Of a stretch of 38,025 bases of DNA, positions 1 through 7,051 are shown piece by piece. The position numbers were made by a program, and so were the translations under genes. The DNA is taken from the NCBI GenBank assembly GCA_016931775.1, contig JAFGEC010000070.1, positions 1 through 38,025 of the forward strand, read 5' to 3'. Source of the DNA: Candidatus Zhuqueibacterota bacterium (GTDB lineage: Bacteria > Zhuqueibacterota > Zhuqueibacteria > Residuimicrobiales > JAFGEC01). A model generated the notes under the pieces. It was given only the letters and a program-made list of their open reading frames with translations. It made no database searches and was not told where the DNA came from. Numbering within the stretch: the first letter of the stretch is position 1; every line of letters begins with the position of its first letter.

Positions 1-40
1 ATCCTTTTTTTTATTCTTCTGAGATTTCGACTGATTGATC

Positions 41-290
41 GCGCAGAGCCGCGGAGCCGCAGAGGGTACATAGAAGAGAGATAAGGCTTAGGTCAAGAGT
101 TTTGTCAAAAATTACATTTATTATAATTCATTAAAAAACAAAACAATAAAAGTCTGTTTATTAATCCAAATTGCACGGCTAAAATCTCTGCGGCTCTGCG
201 CGAGGATAAAAAGAAATACACTGAAGTGCAGATGCCTATTGGATTGTATCGGTATGTTTTTCAATATAAATAGAATTTTGGGGGATACCC
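41..290 (+). repeat. Left copy of a ~250-bp dispersed repeat (inverted relative to the window end)
   Basis: This stretch matches the reverse complement of 37778-38025 over about 247 bases with roughly 30 differences by eye. It starts with a GC-rich block at 41-64 (GCGCAGAGCCGCGGAGCCGC...), continues with about 120 bp of AT-rich DNA, then has CTCTGCGGCTCTGCGCG at 186-202, the inverse of the first block, and ends with a conserved 85-bp flank reaching GGGGGATACCC. The internal terminal inverted repeat with an AT-rich core resembles a MITE. The first 384 bases of the window hold no convincing gene; this repeat fills most of them. Confidence 0.88.
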
Positions 291-298
291 CCCAAATT
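274..298. repeat. Palindrome at the inward end of the left repeat
   Basis: AATTTTGGGGG and CCCCCCAAATT flank an ATA loop, giving a stem of about 8-11 bp. Neither strand has the T-run expected of a terminator. The right-hand repeat copy keeps the GGGGGATACCC core (37778-37788) but its outer arm differs, so only part of the palindrome belongs to the repeat. Confidence 0.6.
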
Positions 299-371
299 TA
301 ATTCTTGATTATTTAATGAATTAGTTATATTTTGAATAATTGAAAAAGAATTCGATTTTTTCATACAATAT

Positions 372-377
372 AGGAGA
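372..377 (+). promoter_or_regulatory. Shine-Dalgarno site deciding the pduL start
   Basis: AGGAGA lies 7-8 bases before TTG at 385. The further upstream TTG at 340 has no such site, so translation most likely starts at 385. Confidence 0.7.
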
Positions 378-384
378 ACACGGT

Positions 385-1140
385 TTGTCCGTTCTTATAC
401 CGGTAGGCGTTTCAAACCGGCATATGCATTTAACACGTGAGGTTCTCGATACGTTGTTCGGCAGAGGAATCGAGCTGGAGGTTTATCGGTATCTCAGACA
501 ACGCGGCGAATTTGCGTCCAAACAGACTGTGGAAATGATCGGTCCCCGCAATCGTTTTTCGGCGGTTCGTATTCTTGGTCCTTTACGCGATCGAATGCAG
601 GTGGAAGTTTCCCGCTCAGATGCGGTTTTTTTAGGGATTTTTCCGCCAATGGGGAAATTTGCTTCCCTGCCGGACGGCGAATCCCTTGAACTCAAAGGTC
701 CCAACGGTTCCATAAAAATAGCGGAAAACATTATGGTGTCCAGGCGTCATTTACATCTCAATCAAGCCGACGCGGACGAGATCGGCGTCAGGGATCAGGA
801 TTCCGTATACGTCGCTCCGGTAAAGATGACAGCAGACCCGGCGGAATCCAGAATATGTATCATGGGTAATGTGCTCGTTCGTGTACAGGAAAACTTTATT
901 AAGGAACTGCATCTGGATACCGATGAGGGCAACGCCTGCGGCTTGCGATCCGGTGATATGGTTTATGTGGTTCCAAGCAGTATCGGTTATTACGCTGAAA
1001 TGCCCAGTAAAAAATTGGTCACCGAACACGATGTGCGCCAGGCGGTGCTGCGGAAACAAAAAATACGCCTGCTAAAAGGAACGATTATTACTCCGGCGGC
1101 CAAAGATTTGGCCAAGAGTTATAATATTTTTGTGGAATAA
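385..1140 (+). CDS. pduL: PduL-type phosphate acyltransferase
   Basis: This 251-aa protein belongs to the PduL (PTAC) family, which moves acyl groups between CoA and phosphate (propanoyl- or acetyl-CoA to the acyl phosphate) and so feeds acyl-kinase ATP formation. It has both family His motifs: VGVSNRHMHL near residues 7-16 (His13, His15) and MVSRRHLHL near 117-125 (His122, His124), expected to bind the catalytic zinc ions. A short C-terminal extension carries TPAAKDLAKS. The TTG start at 385 is chosen because of AGGAGA just upstream and because family members begin close to the first His motif; a longer frame opens at 340 without a ribosome site. No shell protein or aldehyde dehydrogenase gene is nearby, so a housekeeping phosphotransacetylase role is more likely than a microcompartment role. 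This last point is inference. Confidence 0.88.
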   Translation: MSVLIPVGVSNRHMHLTREVLDTLFGRGIELEVYRYLRQRGEFASKQTVEMIGPRNRFSAVRILGPLRDRMQVEVSRSDAVFLGIFPPMGKFASLPDGESLELKGPNGSIKIAENIMVSRRHLHLNQADADEIGVRDQDSVYVAPVKMTADPAESRICIMGNVLVRVQENFIKELHLDTDEGNACGLRSGDMVYVVPSSIGYYAEMPSKKLVTEHDVRQAVLRKQKIRLLKGTIITPAAKDLAKSYNIFVE

Positions 1141-1141
1141 T

Positions 1142-1642
1142 GTGAATCCGCTTTACTATACAATTTATTCAAACGAAATAACCAGGCTGTTGATTGCCGC
1201 GACGGATCTCGGGATACAATTTATCCGTTTTATTAAAAATGAATCCGAGAATGTGATTCTTGAGAAAATAAATAAAAAATATAGCGTGCAACAAAGCACT
1301 CCGTTTTTTTTTGACCTGATTTCACAGTTTGATTTATATTTTAACGGAAAACCGGTCCGGTTTAGTGCTCAATTGAATTTAACCGGAACCCCCTTTCAGC
1401 GTCAGGTTTGGAATTTGGTGCAAAAAATACCCTGGGGGCAAACCAAAACCTACGGACAAATCGCGGCAGAACTGGATAAATCCGGTGCCTCACGCGCTGT
1501 AGGTGCTGCAAACGGCGCAAATCCGATCCCTATTATTGTACCCTGTCATCGTGTTCTCGCCTCGAACGGAAAACTGGGCGGATATGCCGGTGGATTGGAA
1601 GTTAAGGATGCGCTGTTAAGATTGGAGGGAGCTGTCATTTAA
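1142..1642 (+). CDS. ogt: Methylated-DNA--protein-cysteine methyltransferase (O6-alkylguanine repair)
   Basis: A suicide DNA-repair protein that moves alkyl groups from O6-alkylguanine to its own cysteine. The C-terminal domain has the signature IVPCHRVL with the acceptor Cys at about residue 135. Upstream of it come the helix-turn-helix region (PFQRQVWNLVQKIPWGQTKTYGQIA), the Arg finger context ASRAVGAANGANP, and, after the active site, GGYAGG. The N-terminal part is the small ribonuclease-like domain of the Ogt/MGMT family, and the total of about 166 aa is typical. GTG at 1142 starts one base after the pduL stop and fits the family N-terminus; TTG at 1130 would overlap pduL by 11 bases and is the alternative. 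The tight junction implies co-transcription with pduL. Confidence 0.93.
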   Translation: MNPLYYTIYSNEITRLLIAATDLGIQFIRFIKNESENVILEKINKKYSVQQSTPFFFDLISQFDLYFNGKPVRFSAQLNLTGTPFQRQVWNLVQKIPWGQTKTYGQIAAELDKSGASRAVGAANGANPIPIIVPCHRVLASNGKLGGYAGGLEVKDALLRLEGAVI

Positions 1643-1654
1643 GAGTGAGATTTT

Positions 1655-1661
1655 GGAGAGG
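1655..1661 (+). promoter_or_regulatory. Shine-Dalgarno site for the SSB-like gene
   Basis: GGAGAGG ends 8 bases before TTG at 1670, favouring that start over ATG at 1679, which would be 17 bases away. Confidence 0.6.
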
Positions 1662-1669
1662 AACCCAAT

Positions 1670-2062
1670 TTGCATGAAATGAACGAGTCAAAGAACGATT
1701 ATTATCTCCCTGAAGTGAATCGTGTCGCAATTGCCGGTACCCTGATGCATGATCCTCCGTTAAGGTGGACAAAAAAGGGCGTACCTGTTACCAATTTTAT
1801 TATATCAACAGTACCGGACACAACCCTTTCTTTCCAGGATGAATCGGAAAGGGAGTCATGTTACGTAAGTATCGTGGTATGGGCCAATCAGGCCATACAG
1901 TGTAATAAATACTTGAAAAAGGGACATTCCGTTCTCATTTTGGGTGAACTGCAGTCCATGCCGAATCTGGATCTCAAGTGTGAAGACTACCCCATTCAGG
2001 TGAATGCCCAATGGATTCAGTACCTGGAAAAAGATATTACAAAATTTGAATCATCCTATTAA
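1670..2062 (+). CDS. ssb: Single-stranded DNA-binding protein (SSB paralogue)
   Basis: A 130-aa OB-fold protein resembling bacterial SSB. The N-terminal strand VNRVAIAGTLMHDPPLRWTKKG corresponds to the usual 'N.v.l.GrL..dPelr.t..G', and VTNFIISTV, CYVSIVVWANQA and YLKKGHSVLILGELQ follow the SSB pattern. The acidic DDDIPF-type tail that recruits partner proteins is absent (the protein ends KFESSY), and the disordered linker is missing. It is therefore probably an accessory or primosomal-type SSB, not the main replication SSB; this is inference. TTG at 1670 is preferred because of GGAGAGG upstream. It lies 27 bases after ogt, probably in the same operon, and converges on lptD with only four bases between the stop codons. 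Confidence 0.82.
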   Translation: MHEMNESKNDYYLPEVNRVAIAGTLMHDPPLRWTKKGVPVTNFIISTVPDTTLSFQDESERESCYVSIVVWANQAIQCNKYLKKGHSVLILGELQSMPNLDLKCEDYPIQVNAQWIQYLEKDITKFESSY

Positions 2063-2066
2063 GCCT

Positions 2067-4829
2067 CTAGTAGTAGCCCATCATACTGCTTCCCCTTCCA
2101 CCGCCCTTTTCCAGTTTAATGTCACGCAACATCGGTTCTTTAATATTAATACGAAAGAACACCTGTTTGTTGATACCCGACGGTACCCAGTCAATACTGG
2201 CTTCCCAGCAGTGCAAGTCCCGGTAAAAAGACATCCGGTGGTGGGCAACCGTTCCTTTTTCCAGATCATAATGGGCGCTGTAACCGATCCGCCAGTATTG
2301 CGTCAGATTGATTTCGGCGCCTGAAATATCCATGTAATATCTTTTGACCGGATTTTGCGGATTTGTTTTATTTAAATTAAAATTGAAACGTAAACTCATC
2401 CGCCATGGTATGTCCAGAGACTGGAACGAACGGTCCGGATCGAAACGATCGGCGCGGCGCATCAGGTCGTCTTCCAGAACGCTCGGATCCTCCATGTCCG
2501 CCATGCCCATTTCACCGTCTGTATTAAAATCTTTCGAATCTCCGGCGCCGTTTTGTTTTTTCTTGCCGCTTTTACCCTGCAGACGGAATGAAAACCCCAG
2601 ATTCAGGCTGGTCATCCGCATAATGTCCCCCTTTTGCCAGCCTTTATCGTCAAACAGATATTTGTTAATGGCTCGCGTCCCTTCCTCATTCAGTGCGTAA
2701 AAACTGTGATTGGTGGAAGCGCTCAGAGAAAAATTTTTGGCGGGATTGGCGTTCCATGAGGTTCTTAAATCACTCAGCCGTTGGTCCTTTCTTTTAAAAT
2801 TAAATCCGGTGCTTAGATCCATGGTGAACAGGTCGACTTTTTTCTCCTTCTCACCGTATCCGCGTTTCATCTGAAACAGGTTGCGTACGCTGATACCGAT
2901 ACTTTTACTGCCGCCGCTTGGTGTTCCGCCAAAGCGGTCTTTTTCAAAAACCTTCCCGGCGGTGTCGGTTTTTTCCACATAGTACCCCCAAACCGGATCG
3001 GAAAAATCCGGGGTATAATTAAAATTTAGAGACGGCGTAACCACATGACGGATCGCTTGGATGTCGAATATGTCCGGTGTAAACATGCCGTATAGCTTTG
3101 TATTGGCGGAAGCGTTATAGCTGAATGTGTGGCGTGCGGCAAACTGTTTTTTCTTGCTGGTTTCAAATTGATTGGTCTCAGTATTTAAAGTGTATTCATT
3201 GATCTCGTCGAACCAGTCCTCACTGAAAGTGGCCGATTGATTGAGGGATAACCAGCCGAAATATTTTTTCGGACTGTTTAATGACAGGTTAATATCATGG
3301 TTCATATTGCGGGTGGTTTCGATTTTTTTAAGAGTGTCCGTCTCTGTTTCCACTAGTGTTTCGCTCCGTTTATTTAGCAGAGAAGAGCTGTAAGAATAAT
3401 ATAAAGAATGATACCACTTTGGCTCCGGCCGGCGGCGGGAGCCTCTGCGGCGGCCTTTTTCCTCCTCCGGCTTGAATATTTGCGATTGTCCCTTGCGGAA
3501 ATTTAATCTCGGTATAATCTCCTGGGTCACGTCGTCTTCAAGATCGTGAACCCTCGACAGATTCACGCTGAGACTTAATTTTTGTTTCGGCCAGTTTTTG
3601 GTGTACGTCGCATCGCTGCGCAATTCCCGGGTCAATCGTGTGGAGAGATTCGGCGATACTTCGCGATAATAACCCTTATCTGAGAGAACGGTCGCACGAA
3701 TTGAGAATCTGGTATTCCGGTCGATTTCATGATTGTGATCGACCCTTAAATCCCATCGCCGCTGTTTCCTTTGTGTAAAGCCGTCAGTAAACGTCTTCCG
3801 TGTGTAGGATCCGCGAACCGTACCGCGAAGTTTGTAACGTACCTGATAATTCATACCGCCGTGGAACAACCAGCCGGTTTTTTCGAAAAAATCGGCCTGA
3901 GCGGTGGCGTCGTAATAATCGCTCGGCGCCCAGTAATACCCCATACCGCGAAGATACCTGCCCTCACGGGAACTTTCTCCGTACCGTGGAATAATAATAC
4001 CCGACTGCCGTCCGGTTTTATTGGGGAAAATGCCGTACGGCAGCGCCGCCAGAGGAATATGACTGATGTAAAAAATAATGGGCTTGGCGATGACCTTGTC
4101 GTTTAATAAAACCTTTATTCTTCGGGCCTGAAAAAAATAATGGGGTGCGGAATCCCGGTCACATGTCGTGAAATTGCCGTGGGAGACATTGAGGGTTTTT
4201 TTGTCCACACGTTTTATCTGAACGCCGTTGTAAAAGCCGTTTTCGAACTGGGAACGCCCGCGGACGACGATAGCTTTTTCCGTTTTGTAATTATAGATCA
4301 TTTTTTCGCCCATCAGTTCTGTGCCGCCGTCCACAAGAACCGGGTATTGGACCAGTTTTGATTTTTTCCTGGTCGAATCCTGCCCGGAGGAATCCGAAGC
4401 GGCCATAAGCGAATCCGGTATGGGAACGGCAGTTACAAGAGTTGAGTCCCGGTCCAGAATGATTTTTCCGGCTTTGAGCTTCATATTTTTATAACTTATT
4501 TCGGCATTGTCAAACAGTATGGTTTTGCTTTCATCGGCGCTGGTTTTGATGACCCGAGCCTTGTAATAGATGATGGTATCGATATCGGAATCTTCTGTGG
4601 CCACGGACAATTGTTGCAGAGAATCGGCAATTGTCGAATCCGCCACGGCAGCCAGGGTTGTATCGTGCAGAACGGGGACGGCGACAGGAAAGATTTTTAA
4701 AGAGTCACCTTCGGCAGAAGCGCCGGACTCTTGCTCTCCTGCAAAAACCAGACAATGTAATAGTAATAAAGTGAGCATGGAGAAAAAAAAGTTGAATGGA
4801 AATCTGTTACAACATGTCATACGCTCCAT
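2067..4829 (-). CDS. lptD: LPS-assembly protein LptD (OstA), outer-membrane beta-barrel
   Basis: About 920 aa. LptD inserts lipopolysaccharide into the outer leaflet of the outer membrane as a beta-barrel fed by the Lpt bridge. After a signal peptide (a hydrophobic run FFFSMLTLLLLHCLVFAG) comes an OstA/LptA-like jellyroll section (ILFDNAEISYKNMKLKAGKI, ELMGEKMIYNYKTEKAIVVRG, FTTCDRD). The barrel then begins with the conserved FYISHIPLAALPYGIFPNKTGRQSGIIIPRYG segment, followed by alternating aromatic strands to the C-terminus. The barrel contains charged low-complexity inserts (EEEKGRRRGSRRRPEP; GKSGKKKQ). An open frame reaches 4874, overlapping rarA, but ATG at 4829 places the Met just before the signal peptide, 23 bases after the rarA stop and behind AAAGG, so it is preferred. 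It follows rarA on the same strand and may be co-transcribed. Confidence 0.9.
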   Translation of the reverse strand: MERMTCCNRFPFNFFFSMLTLLLLHCLVFAGEQESGASAEGDSLKIFPVAVPVLHDTTLAAVADSTIADSLQQLSVATEDSDIDTIIYYKARVIKTSADESKTILFDNAEISYKNMKLKAGKIILDRDSTLVTAVPIPDSLMAASDSSGQDSTRKKSKLVQYPVLVDGGTELMGEKMIYNYKTEKAIVVRGRSQFENGFYNGVQIKRVDKKTLNVSHGNFTTCDRDSAPHYFFQARRIKVLLNDKVIAKPIIFYISHIPLAALPYGIFPNKTGRQSGIIIPRYGESSREGRYLRGMGYYWAPSDYYDATAQADFFEKTGWLFHGGMNYQVRYKLRGTVRGSYTRKTFTDGFTQRKQRRWDLRVDHNHEIDRNTRFSIRATVLSDKGYYREVSPNLSTRLTRELRSDATYTKNWPKQKLSLSVNLSRVHDLEDDVTQEIIPRLNFRKGQSQIFKPEEEKGRRRGSRRRPEPKWYHSLYYSYSSSLLNKRSETLVETETDTLKKIETTRNMNHDINLSLNSPKKYFGWLSLNQSATFSEDWFDEINEYTLNTETNQFETSKKKQFAARHTFSYNASANTKLYGMFTPDIFDIQAIRHVVTPSLNFNYTPDFSDPVWGYYVEKTDTAGKVFEKDRFGGTPSGGSKSIGISVRNLFQMKRGYGEKEKKVDLFTMDLSTGFNFKRKDQRLSDLRTSWNANPAKNFSLSASTNHSFYALNEEGTRAINKYLFDDKGWQKGDIMRMTSLNLGFSFRLQGKSGKKKQNGAGDSKDFNTDGEMGMADMEDPSVLEDDLMRRADRFDPDRSFQSLDIPWRMSLRFNFNLNKTNPQNPVKRYYMDISGAEINLTQYWRIGYSAHYDLEKGTVAHHRMSFYRDLHCWEASIDWVPSGINKQVFFRINIKEPMLRDIKLEKGGGRGSSMMGYY

Positions 4830-4852
4830 GCCGGCCTTTGTTCCATTGATTC

Positions 4853-6163
4853 TCATCGCTTGCGTTTGGGCCATAACTGTAACAATCTTTCCCGAATACG
4901 TTTTTCAACGCCGTTTTCCGTGGGTTTATAAAAAGTCTTGTTGAAATTTTTTGGAAAATAATTTTGCTCCACAAAGCCGTTATAGTCGTGCGGATATAAA
5001 TAACCCTCGGCGTAACCAAGTTCCTGCATGGTGCGGGTGGGGGCATTGCGTAAGTGCAAAGGCACCTGGTCCGTTTGCCTTTGAGCGGCCGTCTCCCGTG
5101 CCTCCTTGATGGCAAGATACGATGCATTGCTCTTAGGCGCGGATGCCAGATAGGCCGTCGCCTGTGCCAGCACGATCTGCGCCTCGGGCATGCCGACAAA
5201 TGTCACGGCCTGAAAAGCGGATGTAGCGACCATCAGGGCGTGCGGGTCCGCATTGCCGATGTCTTCCGATGCCGAAATCACCAGCCTCCGGGCGATAAAT
5301 TTGGGCTCCTCGCCCGATTCCAGCATTCTTGCGAGCCAGTAAATAGCCGCATCCGGATCCGACCCGCGCACGCTTTTAATAAACGCGGAAATGATATCAT
5401 AGTGGTAATCACCCTTTTTATCGTAGAGCAACGTGCGGCGCTGCAAGGCTTCCTGAATGATTTTTTCGTCGATGGTCACTGCGCCGTCTTTTTCCGATCC
5501 GATTTTTGCCGCCAGCTCCAGGACCGTGAGCAGTGTCCGCGCATCACCGCCTGACAGGCTAATCAACACCTTGCGGGCGGGCGGCTGGAATGTAATTTTT
5601 TTTCGTACGAGCAGTTCATCCGTTTTTAACGCCCGGTCCAGAATCTCACCCAGTTCGACTTCCTCCAGCGGCTCCATTTTAAAAACACGGCAGCGCGACA
5701 GCAAAGGAGATATGATCTCAAAGCCGGGATTTTCCGTTGTCGCACCGATGAGGAGGATCACGCCCTCTTCAACACTGTGCAGCAGGGCGTCCTGCTGGGC
5801 TTTGTTAAACCGGTGAATTTCGTCGATGAACAAAACGGACCTTTTGTTCATGATTCTGTTTTCCTTGGCCTTGGAGATCACCTTGCGGATATCCGCAACG
5901 CCGGAGCTGACGGCACTGAGGGTAAAAAAATCCGATTGACTCTCGGCGGCGATCAAACGGGCCAGGGTAGTTTTGCCGACACCGGGCGGGCCCCACAATA
6001 TCATTGAAACGTACTCGTCCTTTTGGATGATACTTTGTAGGATTTTCCCTTCGCCGAGTAAATGTTTCTGGCCGGTAAACTGATCGATGCGGGCAGGACG
6101 CACGCGCTCAGCCAGCGGTGCAAAAAATTTTTGAGAGTCTGAATTTTGAGAAAAAAGATCCAA
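4853..6163 (-). CDS. rarA: Replication-associated recombination protein RarA (MgsA), AAA+ ATPase
   Basis: A 436-aa clamp-loader-like AAA+ ATPase acting at stalled replication forks. It shows the family opening LAERVRPARIDQFTGQKHLLG, Walker A GPPGVGKTTLARLIA near residue 59, Walker B SVLFIDEIHRFNKAQQDALL near residues 103-122, sensor 1 IGATTENPGFEI and sensor 2/lid GGDARTLLTVLE. The C-terminal tetramerisation part has the typical SVRGSDPDAAIYWLARMLESGE, and ASEDIGNADPHAL. The start is TTG at 6163, with AAGGAAA about 8 bases upstream. The length matches the family. The gene heads the rarA-lptD pair, and the region upstream (6164-6435) is shared with the divergent tetR operon. Confidence 0.96.
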   Translation of the reverse strand: MDLFSQNSDSQKFFAPLAERVRPARIDQFTGQKHLLGEGKILQSIIQKDEYVSMILWGPPGVGKTTLARLIAAESQSDFFTLSAVSSGVADIRKVISKAKENRIMNKRSVLFIDEIHRFNKAQQDALLHSVEEGVILLIGATTENPGFEIISPLLSRCRVFKMEPLEEVELGEILDRALKTDELLVRKKITFQPPARKVLISLSGGDARTLLTVLELAAKIGSEKDGAVTIDEKIIQEALQRRTLLYDKKGDYHYDIISAFIKSVRGSDPDAAIYWLARMLESGEEPKFIARRLVISASEDIGNADPHALMVATSAFQAVTFVGMPEAQIVLAQATAYLASAPKSNASYLAIKEARETAAQRQTDQVPLHLRNAPTRTMQELGYAEGYLYPHDYNGFVEQNYFPKNFNKTFYKPTENGVEKRIRERLLQLWPKRKR

Positions 6164-6285
6164 GATGGTTTCCTTAAATTGAGGTAAAATTTACATAAAT
6201 TTACGGGGAATTGCAAGATGCAAAAAAAACGAATAGTGTTCCTGAAGAAAAATAAACAAGATGAAATTCACGAGCATTATCCTAT

Positions 6286-6313
6286 CTCGGTGTTCTTTGC
6301 GGTTATTTGGTAA
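6286..6313. repeat. Fragment of a widespread TTCTTTGCGGTT-type intergenic repeat
   Basis: TCTCGGTGTTCTTTGCGGTTA resembles the short decayed repeats around TTCTTTGCG...GGTTAA found between genes in many bacterial genomes. A similar motif occurs at 27785-27812. It lies in the otherwise gene-free 6164-6435 interval between rarA and the tetR operon. Confidence 0.45.
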
Positions 6314-6405
6314 ATAATAACCGGATCAATCCCAAAAAAATTACATTTCTTACAAAATATTTGAAACTTTTATCCGTCAATAACTGTATAACAGCACAGT
6401 GTATA

Positions 6406-6417
6406 TACCGAACGGTA
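6406..6417. promoter_or_regulatory. Putative TetR operator (TACCG-AA-CGGTA)
   Basis: A perfect 5-bp inverted repeat TACCG/CGGTA separated by AA lies 19 bases before the tetR ATG, just upstream of its Shine-Dalgarno. ACCG..CGGT half-sites are common operators for AcrR/TetR-type repressors of efflux operons, so autorepression is likely. The binding itself is inferred. Confidence 0.55.
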
Positions 6418-6435
6418 GGTAAGGAAAGGTGTCGG

Positions 6436-7032
6436 ATGTCTCAGACTGAAAATAAAACTTTTGAAACAAAAGAGAAAATATTTACGGTGGCGGCACATTT
6501 GTTTGCCGACAAGGGATTTAACGGCGTCTCTATGAGAGAGATTTCGTTAAAATCGGGTGTTTCAAAACCCACAATATATTATTATTTCGGCAACAAGGAG
6601 GGAATTTATCAAGATCTGGTTAAAGCCGGGCTGGATTACACCCGGGATGAACTGAAAAAAATTATTGGTTTACAGTTGCCCGTCAAGGAAAAGTTGACCC
6701 TGGCTTTAAAAACTTTTTTCGAAATGTGCGTCAAACATCCGGAATTTGTAAAGCTGGTCACGATGGTTTATGCACAACTGGAAAATAATCCTATTTTAGA
6801 AAAGTTTAACAGTGAAGACGAACATCCCAGAAAACTTTTGGAACGGATGATATGTGATGGTATTCGGAGTGGGGAATTTGCCGACAGTATCGATCCCCAG
6901 ATTACCGAGGGTATGGTTTCCGGCGTTTTTCTTTACTACATCTGGCAGCATTTAAACGGATCATGGAATATACAAACCGACAAACTTGCCGAGCAGATAA
7001 TTGATAATGTTTTTAAAGGATTGAACGGATAG
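6436..7032 (+). CDS. TetR/AcrR family transcriptional regulator
   Basis: A 198-aa one-component repressor. The N-terminal helix-turn-helix reads KIFTVAAHLFADKGFNGVSMREISLKSGVSKPTIYYYFGNKEGIY, the textbook TetR_N pattern (residues about 14-58). The ligand-binding C-terminal domain (about 75-198) is variable, as usual. ATG at 6436 is chosen because AAGGAAAGG lies 6 bases upstream and because it begins just before the DNA-binding domain. The open frame extends to 6307, but that extra 43-residue leader has no family support and would cover the operator. It is the first gene of a tetR-tolC-adaptor-pump operon, 19 bases before the tolC-like gene, and probably represses the whole unit until an exported compound binds it. 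Confidence 0.93.
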   Translation: MSQTENKTFETKEKIFTVAAHLFADKGFNGVSMREISLKSGVSKPTIYYYFGNKEGIYQDLVKAGLDYTRDELKKIIGLQLPVKEKLTLALKTFFEMCVKHPEFVKLVTMVYAQLENNPILEKFNSEDEHPRKLLERMICDGIRSGEFADSIDPQITEGMVSGVFLYYIWQHLNGSWNIQTDKLAEQIIDNVFKGLNG

Positions 7033-7051
7033 TTTAGCAAGGAGGAGTTTT

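Noticed and set aside
340-384. Upstream extension of pduL from TTG at 340
   Set aside because: No ribosome site there, while AGGAGA precedes TTG at 385, which fits the family N-terminus.
4807-5199. Open frame antisense-frame shadow in the rarA 3' end
   Set aside because: It is another frame of rarA with no family pattern.
6307-6435. 43-residue N-terminal extension of the TetR regulator
   Set aside because: It would cover the operator and lacks family support; AAGGAAAGG marks ATG at 6436.
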